Below, piece after piece: positions 7,122 through 14,195 of a stretch of 23,695 bases of DNA. A program made the position numbers and the translations under genes. Origin of the DNA: Oscillospiraceae bacterium (GTDB lineage: Bacteria > Bacillota > Clostridia > Oscillospirales > Oscillospiraceae). The notes beneath the pieces were generated by a model. It saw only the letters and a list, made by a program, of their open reading frames with translations. It had not been told where the DNA came from and did no database searches. The stretch covers positions 1 to 23,695 of the forward strand of contig JAHHRQ010000027.1 of assembly GCA_020025715.1 (NCBI GenBank). Direction: 5' to 3'. Each line of letters begins with the position of its first letter. Positions within the stretch are counted from its first letter, which is position 1.

Positions 7122-7202
7122 GCTTGCTTTTAATATATTATAATAGTAGAAACTTCTTAATTTCCGGAAAGTTTCAGCTCGTCGAGCAGTGTACAGACAT
7201 CA

Positions 7203-7574
7203 TTAAGGTAAAGTGCGGACTACTGCTGCGCCGAAAGGCGTGAGGGCAAGCTTTGCCATTTTGAAGCACTGCATGCCGAAGGGAATTCCAACTATTGTGA
7301 TACACAGCAAAAGCCCATTTACAACAGCTGACAGCGCCAGTGGTATTCCGCTGAATATAACCCAGAATACGTTTGCAATTACAGAAAGGGTGCCGCCCGC
7401 ATAAACAATTTCTTTTCCAAATGGGAAAAAGGCAAGTGAGGCCAGCTTAAAGCACTGGCGTCCCACAGGAAGGCCCACTATTGTAATGCTCCATAATATG
7501 CCTGCAAATGTCCATGAAAGCCCTTGCCACAAACCGCCGAATATAAACCACAGGATATTTCCCAAAATACTCAT
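7203..7574 (-). CDS. yccF: YccF-family inner-membrane protein
   Basis: A 123-residue membrane protein made of two tandem YccF domains. Each contains a hydrophobic N-terminal helix followed by a conserved loop: ITIVGLPVGRQCFKLASLAFFPFG in the first half and ITIVGIPFGMQCFKMAKLALTPFG in the second. The repeat is visible by eye. The family is widespread and its function is not established. The ATG follows AAAGGAGG by 8 bases, an excellent ribosome site. It is a single-gene unit with its own terminator and is not obviously tied to either neighbour. Confidence 0.9.
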   Translation of the reverse strand: MSILGNILWFIFGGLWQGLSWTFAGILWSITIVGLPVGRQCFKLASLAFFPFGKEIVYAGGTLSVIANVFWVIFSGIPLALSAVVNGLLLCITIVGIPFGMQCFKMAKLALTPFGAAVVRTLP

Positions 7575-7943
7575 ATTAAAGCCCTCCTTTATGTTATAAG
7601 GACCGCAAAGCGTCCTAAAAACTTATCTTATTATTTATATTATAACATGGCTTTGGAACATGAAAACAAAAAATCTGTAAAGAAATTCCGGCGGCTGCGG
7701 TTTTAACGTGTATACTGTAAATAAGCTGCGCTATACCTCAGATACAGACTATATATGTGCTGAGCTTAAAAAGGATACAGGCTATTATCGAAGAAACCAT
7801 ATGCTATGAATACACAGAGCGTTATGAAAGTAATGAAGATTATCTTAAAACCGGCAGTTGCAATATAGATGGAAAAAACTGCAAGGCAAAAATAATCTGC
7901 CACAGGAGCAGACGCCGGGAAACTAAAATCATAAATAATAGTT
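7575..7943. other. intergenic region without a convincing gene
   Basis: About 370 bases lie between the yccF start and the hairpin after spoIIIAH. The left part holds the yccF leader and a possible minus-strand promoter: TATAAT at 7639-7644 with a weak TTGTTT at 7664-7669, 19-base spacer. On the + strand a 62-codon frame opens at 7757 with GTG and stops at 7945, but it has no ribosome site. Neighbouring short frames are equally unremarkable. The TATAC/GATACA-rich part (7709-7800) and several interrupted frames could be gene remnants, but I recognise no product. Confidence 0.4.
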
Positions 7944-7978
7944 AAACGGCAGCACCGGAATTTACGGTGCTGCCGTTT
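7944..7978. terminator. hairpin terminator downstream of spoIIIAH
   Basis: A perfect 14-base stem, AAACGGCAGCACCG (7944-7957) with its exact inverse (7965-7978), and a 7-base loop. On the minus strand it lies 11 bases after the spoIIIAH stop and is followed by TTTAACTATTATTTAT, a weak T-tract. A/T ends on both sides make it usable in both directions. Confidence 0.7.
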
Positions 7979-7989
7979 GCTGTTTTCAT

Positions 7990-8529
7990 TTAGCTGCGGA
8001 CTTCGATTATACTGAGCTGTGCGGCCTCGTACTCTGTTTCGTTGCATATAACATCTGTTATCTGTGCTACTGCCTCTTCGCTCAGGCCCTCAGAGGGTGC
8101 AGGCACCGCAACGGTCACGGCGTCGTTGCCTATGTAAACAACGCAGTCTGTAAAATTCTTTGCAAGCAGCAGATTTTCTATCTGGCTTTCCTTCATTGTG
8201 CAGGTGGCCATGGCAGCAATAGAATTCATTGCGCTGTCAATAGTCTCCTGAGATGCGGTTTCAGCGGTTGCGGCAGACTGTAAAAGCTGGAGGGCTTCAT
8301 CTCTTGACACCTGCCGGGTAAGTCTTGCCTCGTCAAAGTATCCGGTCGGGCTGCTCATGGCCGCTCCTGCAAATTTTTCGTCCGCCTCCATCATTGCTGC
8401 ATCCTCTGCCGAAACCATTTCCGCATCCGGATTCCCCCAGCGGTTATTGTATGACCAGTTAAGGGCAACTGCCGCACACACAAAAAGTAAAACCGCCATC
8501 ATAGTAATATTACGTTTCCTGTTCTTCAT
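7990..8529 (-). CDS. spoIIIAH: stage III sporulation protein AH
   Basis: A 179-residue mother-cell membrane protein. In Bacillus its C-terminal YscJ/FliF-like ring domain meets forespore SpoIIQ to form the channel joining the two compartments. One transmembrane helix is visible at about residues 8-24 (ITMMAVLLFVCAAVALNW), then an acidic linker of about 50 residues, a helical DEALQLLQSAATAE region, and a compact alpha/beta domain at the C-terminus (ESQIENLLLAKNFTDCVVYI onward). I prefer ATG at 8529, with GGGAGGAG and AGGA upstream; ATG at 8550 is also possible but precedes the ribosome site. Last gene of the spoIIIA operon, 24 bases after spoIIIAG. Confidence 0.93.
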   Translation of the reverse strand: MKNRKRNITMMAVLLFVCAAVALNWSYNNRWGNPDAEMVSAEDAAMMEADEKFAGAAMSSPTGYFDEARLTRQVSRDEALQLLQSAATAETASQETIDSAMNSIAAMATCTMKESQIENLLLAKNFTDCVVYIGNDAVTVAVPAPSEGLSEEAVAQITDVICNETEYEAAQLSIIEVRS

Positions 8530-8553
8530 TATTTTCCTGACTCCTCCCATTAT

Positions 8554-8877
8554 TTAATCCGCAATTTTAAGTACAGTAATTTTATCTGAGCTAAAACCGG
8601 TATATGAACCTATCGCCTTAATTATGTCAAGGCGCACCTTTGCATTGTCCGCACCCTTGCAGACTACAACCACTCCGCTTTCAGACACAATCACTCTGGC
8701 CTCCCCCACCCCCTCGGTGCTGGAAAGAATTTGTTGAAAGACAGCGTCTTTATCCTGTGTGGCTGCTGAGTTTTTCGCTCCAGTGGGCAGAAGCATCAGC
8801 ATTATTCCGATAATGAGTACAAGCAGCGGATATTTGAATTTCTGCAGATCTGCAAGTTTTCCCTTTATTTCACTCAT
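8554..8877 (-). CDS. spoIIIAG: stage III sporulation protein AG
   Basis: A 107-residue protein with a transmembrane helix at about residues 17-32 (PLLVLIIGIMLMLLP) and a ring-forming extracytoplasmic domain containing STEGVGEARVIVSESGVVVVCKG, the core of the SpoIIIAG fold. It is short: Bacillus SpoIIIAG is about 229 residues. Here the region corresponding to its long inserted beta-section appears absent or much reduced. The ATG overlaps the end of spoIIIAF by 8 bases. In the family this protein forms a large ring in the intermembrane channel. Confidence 0.93.
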   Translation of the reverse strand: MSEIKGKLADLQKFKYPLLVLIIGIMLMLLPTGAKNSAATQDKDAVFQQILSSTEGVGEARVIVSESGVVVVCKGADNAKVRLDIIKAIGSYTGFSSDKITVLKIAD

Positions 8878-9352
8878 TTTCGTCCCAATACTGCCTTTCC
8901 GGGGCTATGCCCAATTCTGAAGTTACGGTCTGGCCAAGGACTTTTTTCAGGTTTTCCCCGCCCGTGCAGGAAATTTTCACGGACGCAGGAACCCAAAGCC
9001 CCTCAGTGCTCCACTCAACATCAACTTTAACCTTATCCGCCTTCAAGCCAAGCTTTGTGGCTTTGTCCATAATATATGCTTCGTATTCCGACTGTATGAC
9101 AAGGCGGTTAAGGCGGGAATTTATTTCTTCTCCCTCCAGTTTAAGGCTTTGTTCCCGCTCCTCCAGCTTTGCAAGCTCAAGGGCATATGAGGAAAAATCC
9201 ATTTCCTTAATCGGAACAAGCACGCTGAGTATAAGTACAGCGGCGCAGAGCACGCTCATTACCTTTTTAACGCTGCCCTCAGGACTTATACTCAGCGCAG
9301 CACCGCACAGCAGAGACATGGCGCATAAGCCCCGTACTGAATTTTCCATCAT
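8870..9352 (-). CDS. spoIIIAF: stage III sporulation protein AF
   Basis: A 160-residue protein with two N-terminal hydrophobic segments (about residues 5-20 and 26-46, the latter MSVLCAAVLILSVLVPIKEM). A charged coiled-coil-prone stretch (ELAKLEEREQSLKLEGEEIN) precedes a C-terminal ring-type domain, as expected of SpoIIIAF. I chose the ATG whose ATGA overlaps the spoIIIAE stop, with AAGGGTGA upstream. An 18-codon longer frame exists but would lie inside spoIIIAE without a ribosome site. Confidence 0.92.
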   Translation of the reverse strand: MMENSVRGLCAMSLLCGAALSISPEGSVKKVMSVLCAAVLILSVLVPIKEMDFSSYALELAKLEEREQSLKLEGEEINSRLNRLVIQSEYEAYIMDKATKLGLKADKVKVDVEWSTEGLWVPASVKISCTGGENLKKVLGQTVTSELGIAPERQYWDENE

Positions 9353-10446
9353 AGATTTATCACCCTTATTCCGGACATTATGGATATAAAAAGCATAATT
9401 CCGCAACTGCCCAGAAGCCCCAAAAGCATAGCGGCTGCGTTTCCAATGCTGTTTAGGAGGCCTGAAATTCTGCCTCCCGGCATCATTTCCGCCGCAGCAG
9501 ATACCGCCTTATATAAAAGCATTTTTACGCTCAGCACCGCAAAAGGCCCTGCACACATAGCGCAGACTGCAATTAAGCTGAACACGCCGGCAGAATTTTT
9601 TATAAGGGATGCCGAGGCAAGAACAACTGATGCGGCATCAGATACAATTCCGCCCACCACCGGCAGAGAATGAGAAATTACGGTTTTCGCAGTTTTCACT
9701 GCCATTACATCCGTACTGCCTGCAATAAGCCCGCTCATAGCTATGTAGCCGCTAAAACATATACAGATAATCGTCATAGCCCATGCAGCAAGGCTTTTGC
9801 AGAGCTTTGCACCTGACGTAAGCAGAGAATTATCAAATATAGCTGAGCTTAAAGACATTGCAAGATATGCGTATATGAGCGGGATTATGAAGTTTTTCGC
9901 TGCCGTCATAAAAAGCTCCATTGCCATACATGCCCCTGCATATTTCACCGTAGCAGAGCCTACTGCCCCGCAGGCGGCAGCGGCGGTAAATATAGCAGGC
10001 AAAGCCGCCCTTGAATAATCCGATAAGCGGTTTACCGCATTTATTGCCTGAGATATTATTCCGTCCATAGTCCCCGACAGCATGTACGCAACGGCGCAGC
10101 AGCCGACTATCTGAATATAATCCGGCACATTTCCGCCTGAACATATGGAAGCTCCTAAAGCGCAGAGAATTGAAACGGCAAGTATTGAAAGTATAAATTT
10201 AAGTTCTCCTCTCAATGCTGCAAGAGCTTTTTCTTTTATACCGGTAAGCATACGTTCAAATGCCCCCTGCACATCAAGTTCACCGTCCAGACTCAGCTTA
10301 CCGCTTATCTTCTTTTCATCTTCATTGAGGGCATTTTCCACCTCATAAATCCCTGTCATATTCGCAAATTCTCTGTTTATGTCATCTGCGTATGCAGTAA
10401 CGGCGAACAAAGGCAGAAGCAGGATAAAACACAAAAGCTTTTTCAA
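9349..10446 (-). CDS. spoIIIAE: stage III sporulation protein AE
   Basis: A polytopic membrane protein of about 365 residues. It begins with a signal peptide-like sequence (KKLLCFILLLPLFAVTAYADD), as in other SpoIIIAE proteins. A soluble segment follows (about residues 25-75), then about seven hydrophobic helices including GCCAVAYMLSGTMDGIISQA, VNRLSDYSRAALPAIFTAAA and SHSLPVVGGIVSDAASVVL, family hallmarks. I place the start at TTG 10446: it overlaps the spoIIIAD stop (TTGA) and sits 6 bases after AGGTGG. An upstream in-frame start at 10509 would lie within spoIIIAD. SpoIIIAE is required for channel assembly and resembles a transporter membrane subunit. Confidence 0.93.
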   Translation of the reverse strand: MKKLLCFILLLPLFAVTAYADDINREFANMTGIYEVENALNEDEKKISGKLSLDGELDVQGAFERMLTGIKEKALAALRGELKFILSILAVSILCALGASICSGGNVPDYIQIVGCCAVAYMLSGTMDGIISQAINAVNRLSDYSRAALPAIFTAAAACGAVGSATVKYAGACMAMELFMTAAKNFIIPLIYAYLAMSLSSAIFDNSLLTSGAKLCKSLAAWAMTIICICFSGYIAMSGLIAGSTDVMAVKTAKTVISHSLPVVGGIVSDAASVVLASASLIKNSAGVFSLIAVCAMCAGPFAVLSVKMLLYKAVSAAAEMMPGGRISGLLNSIGNAAAMLLGLLGSCGIMLFISIMSGIRVINL

Positions 10447-10829
10447 AGGAACCCACCTATCATTTTCAGAACACTCATAATAAGCGGCATTGCTATGCTC
10501 ATGGCACATATACTCCCTGCAAGCTCAAGGGCCGAGCCTACCGCCGCCTGAGACGAGTCGCGGCACAAATCGGAGGAAAGCTTGGTAATTATTGCAACCG
10601 CAAGGCATTTCATCACCGGCGCTATAAAGGTTTCCGAGCCTCCGGCAATATTCTTTACCGTTTCGGACAGCTCCTTTATGCCTTTTGCAAATCCCATAGC
10701 CGCCGTCACGATAAGTGCCGCCACACAAGCGCCCAAAAGCATCGAAATCTCCGGATTTGATTTTTTAATTAAAAGCCCCACAGCCACAGCCATAAAAGCC
10801 GCAGCTGCCGATTTCATAATAAGCTCCAT
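10443..10829 (-). CDS. spoIIIAD: stage III sporulation protein AD
   Basis: A 128-residue, four-helix membrane protein with the SpoIIIAD pattern: an N-terminal hydrophobic helix, KKSNPEISMLLGACVAALIV, the soluble KGIKELSETVKNIAG loop, then DLCRDSSQAAVGSALELAG and the closing hydrophobic helix. It begins 2 bases after the spoIIIAC stop and its end overlaps the TTG start of spoIIIAE. In the family it acts with SpoIIIAC as a membrane component of the secretion-like complex. Confidence 0.94.
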   Translation of the reverse strand: MELIMKSAAAAFMAVAVGLLIKKSNPEISMLLGACVAALIVTAAMGFAKGIKELSETVKNIAGGSETFIAPVMKCLAVAIITKLSSDLCRDSSQAAVGSALELAGSICAMSIAMPLIMSVLKMIGGFL

Positions 10830-10831
10830 AG

Positions 10832-11026
10832 TTACAATCCGAAAAGGTTTTTGATGGTTACAAAAAGCTCACTTATTTTCTGAACCACTATCATAAGTAC
10901 AACTACAAGGGCTGTTATGGTGGTCATAAGGGCCTGTTCGTCACGGCCTGAGCGCTGAAGCAGGATATTCAAAACCGAAACCAGTATTCCCACAGCGGCT
11001 ATTTTAAAAATCAGGTCAACATCCAT
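10832..11026 (-). CDS. spoIIIAC: stage III sporulation protein AC
   Basis: A 64-residue protein of two transmembrane helices (IFKIAAVGILVSVLNILL and LMTTITALVVVLMIVVQKI) joined by QRSGRDEQA, the invariant loop of SpoIIIAC. Length matches the family (about 65-68). The start has AGGAGT upstream. It lies 8 bases after spoIIIAB and 2 bases before spoIIIAD. Confidence 0.95.
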   Translation of the reverse strand: MDVDLIFKIAAVGILVSVLNILLQRSGRDEQALMTTITALVVVLMIVVQKISELFVTIKNLFGL

Positions 11027-11034
11027 AGTAACTC

Positions 11035-11544
11035 CTATAAAAGTCCAAGTGCCAGCAGCATTGCTGCCGCAGCGCCTACTCCGAGCCCCAGCTTTCTTTC
11101 CTGCGGGTATGTGTTTCTTGCGTTTTCCAGACCTGTCCGCAAATAAGAATTGAGAGAATTCAGCGCTTCAAGCTGTCTCTCAACCTCACAGCGGCCAAGT
11201 ACTTTTCCAAGGGCTGAAATCTGCCTCAGCTCCTCATTTTGCAGCATTGTGAAGCTTGTACCTATACTTTCATCCCAAAGCTCCGAAAACTCTTTTTCAC
11301 CAAGCTGTGTAAAAGAGGTGCTCAGATTTTCAAAAAACATCTGTGCCGCCCCATTTGCCCGCTCTTTCAGTGCATCACACAGTTCAGGCAGAGAGCTTAG
11401 CTTTGTCTGTAAGTCTCCGCCCATTATTTCAAATGCCGCGCAAACATCTTCAAGGGCATTAAGTCTTCGCTTCTTTTCGACCGAGTAAATTATCCCTGAG
11501 AAAATCCCTGCAAAAATAATCAAAACCGCACCAATCCAGCGCAT
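11035..11544 (-). CDS. spoIIIAB: stage III sporulation protein AB
   Basis: A 169-residue protein with membrane helices at both ends (residues 3-20 and about 150-169) around a helical cytoplasmic core. The LNALEDVCAAFEIMGGDLQTK and NSLNSYLRTGLENARNTYPQERKLG stretches are typical of SpoIIIAB. The central fold resembles the GspF-type platform protein of type II secretion. ATG follows AAAGGAT and lies one base after the spoIIIAA stop. Confidence 0.94.
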   Translation of the reverse strand: MRWIGAVLIIFAGIFSGIIYSVEKKRRLNALEDVCAAFEIMGGDLQTKLSSLPELCDALKERANGAAQMFFENLSTSFTQLGEKEFSELWDESIGTSFTMLQNEELRQISALGKVLGRCEVERQLEALNSLNSYLRTGLENARNTYPQERKLGLGVGAAAAMLLALGLL

Positions 11545-11545
11545 T

Positions 11546-12409
11546 TTATATCCTTTCCGCGGTATATTTTCTCTTTGTGCCGCTTCCGCTTATTGTAACA
11601 AGGTATTGAAACACTCCAAGGTCAATCAGTCGTCTGTAAAGCGGTCTCATGTATAGCTCGTCCTTTCGGTTTGCGTGAGCGCTTGCAAGAACGCCCACTC
11701 CGCAGCCGCATATCTGAGACAGTGCCGAAATGTCCCCCGCAGAGCTTATTTCATCCATGGCTATTATTTCTTCATTCATGCCTTTGAGCAGCATCATAGC
11801 TCCAGCAGCCTTAGGCGCAAAGGATATAAGGTCGGTGTGAGCGCCAAGATCAAACTGTACTCTTCCTCCCTCAGACGCCCCCAGCTCATTACGCTCGTCC
11901 AGAACGCCTATCCTGTAACCCGAATCTGAGAGCTTGCGTATTATCTCCCGCAGGGCCGTGGTCTTTCCGCCGCCGGGGCGGGAAATGAGAAGAGTATTTT
12001 TAAAGCCCCTGAAATACATTTCATCTATAAGGCTGTCGCAAGCCCCTTTACATTCTTTCGGAATTCTTATTGCCAGAGAGCTGAAATTTTTAAAGCCTTT
12101 AAGCTCCTTATTATGTATTATTGCCTCTCCGCATATGCCAACTCTAAGCCCCATAAAGCTTATATAACCCTCGCTCATTGCAGGAGCTGCCGCATGAAGT
12201 GAAGCTCCGGTTATCTTTTCAAGTATTCTTTCAATATCCCGCTCAGTCACCTCAGGGGCGCTGAGTTCCCGCTCTTTTCCGTTTATTAAGGCAGTAGGCT
12301 TTCTTCCCCGCCTCAGCCTGAATTCCTCAGGCGCTGCCTCTTTAAGCCTCTCTGCCCCCTGCCTTATCTCCGGCGGCAGCATGTACACCGCCCTGCTGAA
12401 TGGATCCAT
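11546..12409 (-). CDS. spoIIIAA: stage III sporulation protein AA (secretion-type ATPase)
   Basis: A 287-residue mother-cell ATPase. Walker A is SRPGGGKTT (143-151), with arginine where the usual loop has a small or proline residue, and Walker B is IIAMDEI (215-221). LDERNELGAS (170-179) and LASAHANRKDEL toward the C-terminus are SpoIIIAA signatures. The N-terminal domain contains FRLRRGRKPTA and GLRVGICGEAI. It powers the forespore-mother cell channel and is related to type II/IV secretion ATPases. First gene of the eight-gene operon. The ATG at 12409 has AGGAAGTGA upstream, very close to the predicted transcription start, so the leader is only about 13 bases. Confidence 0.95.
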   Translation of the reverse strand: MDPFSRAVYMLPPEIRQGAERLKEAAPEEFRLRRGRKPTALINGKERELSAPEVTERDIERILEKITGASLHAAAPAMSEGYISFMGLRVGICGEAIIHNKELKGFKNFSSLAIRIPKECKGACDSLIDEMYFRGFKNTLLISRPGGGKTTALREIIRKLSDSGYRIGVLDERNELGASEGGRVQFDLGAHTDLISFAPKAAGAMMLLKGMNEEIIAMDEISSAGDISALSQICGCGVGVLASAHANRKDELYMRPLYRRLIDLGVFQYLVTISGSGTKRKYTAERI

Positions 12410-12428
12410 ATTATCACTTCCTGTGACT

Positions 12429-12457
12429 AATCTATGAGAACCAATTTGGAATTATTC
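12429..12457 (-). promoter_or_regulatory. SigE-type promoter of the spoIIIA operon
   Basis: On the minus strand GAATAATT (12457-12450) is followed after 13 bases by CATAGATT (12436-12429). This closely fits the SigE pattern of an ATA-rich -35 and a CATANANT -10. Transcription would start near 12422, just upstream of the spoIIIAA ribosome site. Confidence 0.75.
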
Positions 12458-12486
12458 TTGAAACTTCACCTCTACTGTGTTATTAT
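12458..12486 (+). promoter_or_regulatory. SigA-type extended -10 promoter of the 12526 gene
   Basis: TTGAAA (12458-12463), 17-base spacer, TATTAT (12481-12486) with a TGT extension just before it. A second TATAAT is at 12491-12496. The -35 directly abuts the -35 of the divergent SigE promoter. Confidence 0.65.
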
Positions 12487-12525
12487 TCTTTATAATAAAT
12501 ATATAAGCGTTTTGGAGGTTATCCC

Positions 12526-13005
12526 ATGGAAATTAAGATTTTATACGGAGGACTGGCCCTTGTAGGTGGTTGGTTCTGGTTTTTTATGTTTGTAAGACAG
12601 TTCTTGTTTGACATAATGACAGCCTATCCCCTTATCGGCAGAATGAAAAAGCTGGATAAAGAGATAATCGCTGTCGGTGCTACCAGATATACCACCGTTT
12701 CTCTGATAGTTACCGCCTTTTTATCTGCTCTGGTCGCATTCCTCGTTCTGTATTTCAGCATTAAAAAGGGTGCAGCTTTCGTATACATAAACTTTATAGT
12801 CGGTGCAGTTATTGCTTTAATAATGTTCATCACCAAGCTCAGCTACCGCAACAAGCCTATGTTTGAAGCATTCTGCATTACTTACTACCGTTTTGTTCCT
12901 GACGATGAACTCCGTACTGCTATATACAACAAGAAGTTCAACCAGGTAAATTCCCGTCTCAGAGCAATGGGCTTTAAAGACACATTTATCCCCGAATTCA
13001 AATAA
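12526..13005 (+). CDS. hypothetical membrane protein with three predicted helices
   Basis: A 159-residue protein that I do not recognise. Hydrophobic segments are at about residues 7-30 (GGLALVGGWFWFFMFVRQFLF), 57-79 and 84-106. The last is followed by a soluble C-terminal tail of about 50 residues with FCITYYRFVPDDELRTAIYN and NSRLRAMGFKDTFIP. The loop between helices 1 and 2 is basic (GRMKKLDKEI), suggesting that it is cytoplasmic. TTGGAGG sits 8 bases before the ATG. It is monocistronic, with its own promoter and terminator. It lies head to head with spoIIIA, but its promoter looks vegetative, so there is no direct evidence of a sporulation role. Confidence 0.85.
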   Translation: MEIKILYGGLALVGGWFWFFMFVRQFLFDIMTAYPLIGRMKKLDKEIIAVGATRYTTVSLIVTAFLSALVAFLVLYFSIKKGAAFVYINFIVGAVIALIMFITKLSYRNKPMFEAFCITYYRFVPDDELRTAIYNKKFNQVNSRLRAMGFKDTFIPEFK

Positions 13006-13018
13006 GAAGAAATTATCA

Positions 13019-13052
13019 AAACCCCGGATACGAAAATGTATCCGGGGTTTAT
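13019..13052 (+). terminator. intrinsic terminator of the 12526 gene
   Basis: A perfect 13-base stem, AAACCCCGGATAC (13019-13031) with its inverse (13038-13050), loop GAAAAT. The stem ends in TTT followed by ATT. It lies 13 bases after the stop codon. Confidence 0.85.
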
Positions 13053-13058
13053 TGCTGC

Positions 13059-13098
13059 AAAAGGCCTGCCGTCATGTTAAACAGACAGCAGGCCTTTT
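13059..13098 (-). terminator. terminator of the VanZ-ATPase-nitroreductase-HAD operon
   Basis: AAAAGGCCTGC (13059-13069) pairs with GCAGGCCTTTT (13088-13098) around an 18-base loop with a possible inner GTC/GAC pair. Read on the minus strand it follows the HAD gene by 9 bases and ends in CCTTTTGC. The symmetrical A/T ends would allow bidirectional use with the preceding terminator. Confidence 0.75.
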
Positions 13099-13107
13099 TA
13101 AGTTTAT

Positions 13108-13671
13108 TTATTTTTCGGGCCAGGGTCTTAAATCGCTTTTGTTGACTATAAAAGCCCGCTTTGCGATTTCAGCCATAGGCGTATCGGAAAGCGAGTCGGA
13201 GTAAAAATCATCAACTACCGCATCGGGACACTCAAGTCTGAGACGTTTGACTTTTTCCGGCCCTTTGCAGTTTTCTCCGTCCATTATTCCGGTTTTCTTG
13301 TCTATCCTTGTTGCGATAAGCTTTACTTTCAGCATATCCGCAACAGGACGCAGCAGAAATTCAGGTGATGCGGAAATTATTATATCGTCGTCCTTTTTCT
13401 GTGCCAGATACCACTTTTCAATGCGGCAGCTTCTCTTTGCCCAAAACCGCTCTACATCTCCGTCAACGTCTTTGAGGTGCTTTAAGAAAACATAGGATTT
13501 TTCTTTTAAAGTGCGGAAATCTGTCTTTTTGAAAAGGTATTTTATACCGTAGTGGACAACATTCGGAACTGAGCACAGCATAGCCAGCGGATGATGACCA
13601 ATGCAGTATAATGAAAACAACATGGAACTGTCGGGGTTAAAAATAGTTTTATCAAAATCGTAGCAATTCAT
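13108..13671 (-). CDS. HAD-superfamily phosphatase (HAD-IB/SerB-like)
   Basis: A 187-residue haloacid dehalogenase-fold hydrolase. Motif I is YDFDKT (nucleophile D5, acid D7), motif II is IISASPEF (about residue 99 on), and the C-terminal VVDDFYSDSLSD supplies the motif IV acidic residues. An alpha-helical cap lies between motifs I and II, as in SerB-type phosphatases. It should hydrolyse a small phosphate ester; the substrate is unknown. It starts 5 bases after the nitroreductase stop with no clear ribosome site of its own, so translation is probably coupled. Confidence 0.88.
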   Translation of the reverse strand: MNCYDFDKTIFNPDSSMLFSLYCIGHHPLAMLCSVPNVVHYGIKYLFKKTDFRTLKEKSYVFLKHLKDVDGDVERFWAKRSCRIEKWYLAQKKDDDIIISASPEFLLRPVADMLKVKLIATRIDKKTGIMDGENCKGPEKVKRLRLECPDAVVDDFYSDSLSDTPMAEIAKRAFIVNKSDLRPWPEK

Positions 13672-13676
13672 ATAAA

Positions 13677-14195
13677 TTATTCAACGAAATAAACGTAGTT
13701 TTCCTTTCTTGTTTTCATTTCCGGCTCCTCATCCGGGTATCCGATTATGCAGCTTGCAACGCCGGCATATTTTCCCTCTATACCCCACTTTTTGAGAAGG
13801 GCTTTTCCTTCGGGTAGCTCAAACACAAGATCAAGCTTATTTATCCAGCATGTGCCAAGGCCTATTGCATGGGCTGCATTCATAAGGTTTCCCATAACCA
13901 GACTGCCGTCCTGAATTTTATAGGGGCTGTCTGCCTCTGCAAGTACAAGCAGCACAGCAGGCGCACCGTAATAGCCCTCTCCCTCGTTTCCTCTTACTTT
14001 TGCATTAAGATGAGAAAGAGTGCTGACATCCTCAGGATTTGTAACCGCCACAATAATGGCAGACTGGAGGTTTCTGCCGCTGGGAGCACAAACTCCGGCA
14101 CTTATTACAGTCTGAAGTTCTTCTTTTGTGGGGCACTGAGCTTTATACTTTCTGATGCTTCTTCTGCTTTTTATTACTTCAACAGTCTCATTCAT
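13677..14195 (-). CDS. nitroreductase-family FMN protein
   Basis: A 172-residue flavoprotein of the nitroreductase superfamily. The N-terminal SRRSIRKY motif (10-17) and the APSGRNLQ loop (37-44) bind FMN. GLGTCWINK and the C-terminal IIGYPDEEPEMKTRKE strip complete the fold. Such proteins reduce nitroaromatics, quinones or similar acceptors with NAD(P)H; the physiological substrate is not evident. The ATG overlaps the end of the ATPase gene by 8 bases, with AAAGAGGA upstream, so the two are cotranscribed and coupled. Confidence 0.9.
   Translation of the reverse strand: MNETVEVIKSRRSIRKYKAQCPTKEELQTVISAGVCAPSGRNLQSAIIVAVTNPEDVSTLSHLNAKVRGNEGEGYYGAPAVLLVLAEADSPYKIQDGSLVMGNLMNAAHAIGLGTCWINKLDLVFELPEGKALLKKWGIEGKYAGVASCIIGYPDEEPEMKTRKENYVYFVE

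Noticed and set aside
7757..7945. 62-codon + strand frame after yccF
   Set aside because: GTG start without ribosome site and no recognisable features; mentioned only as a possible remnant.
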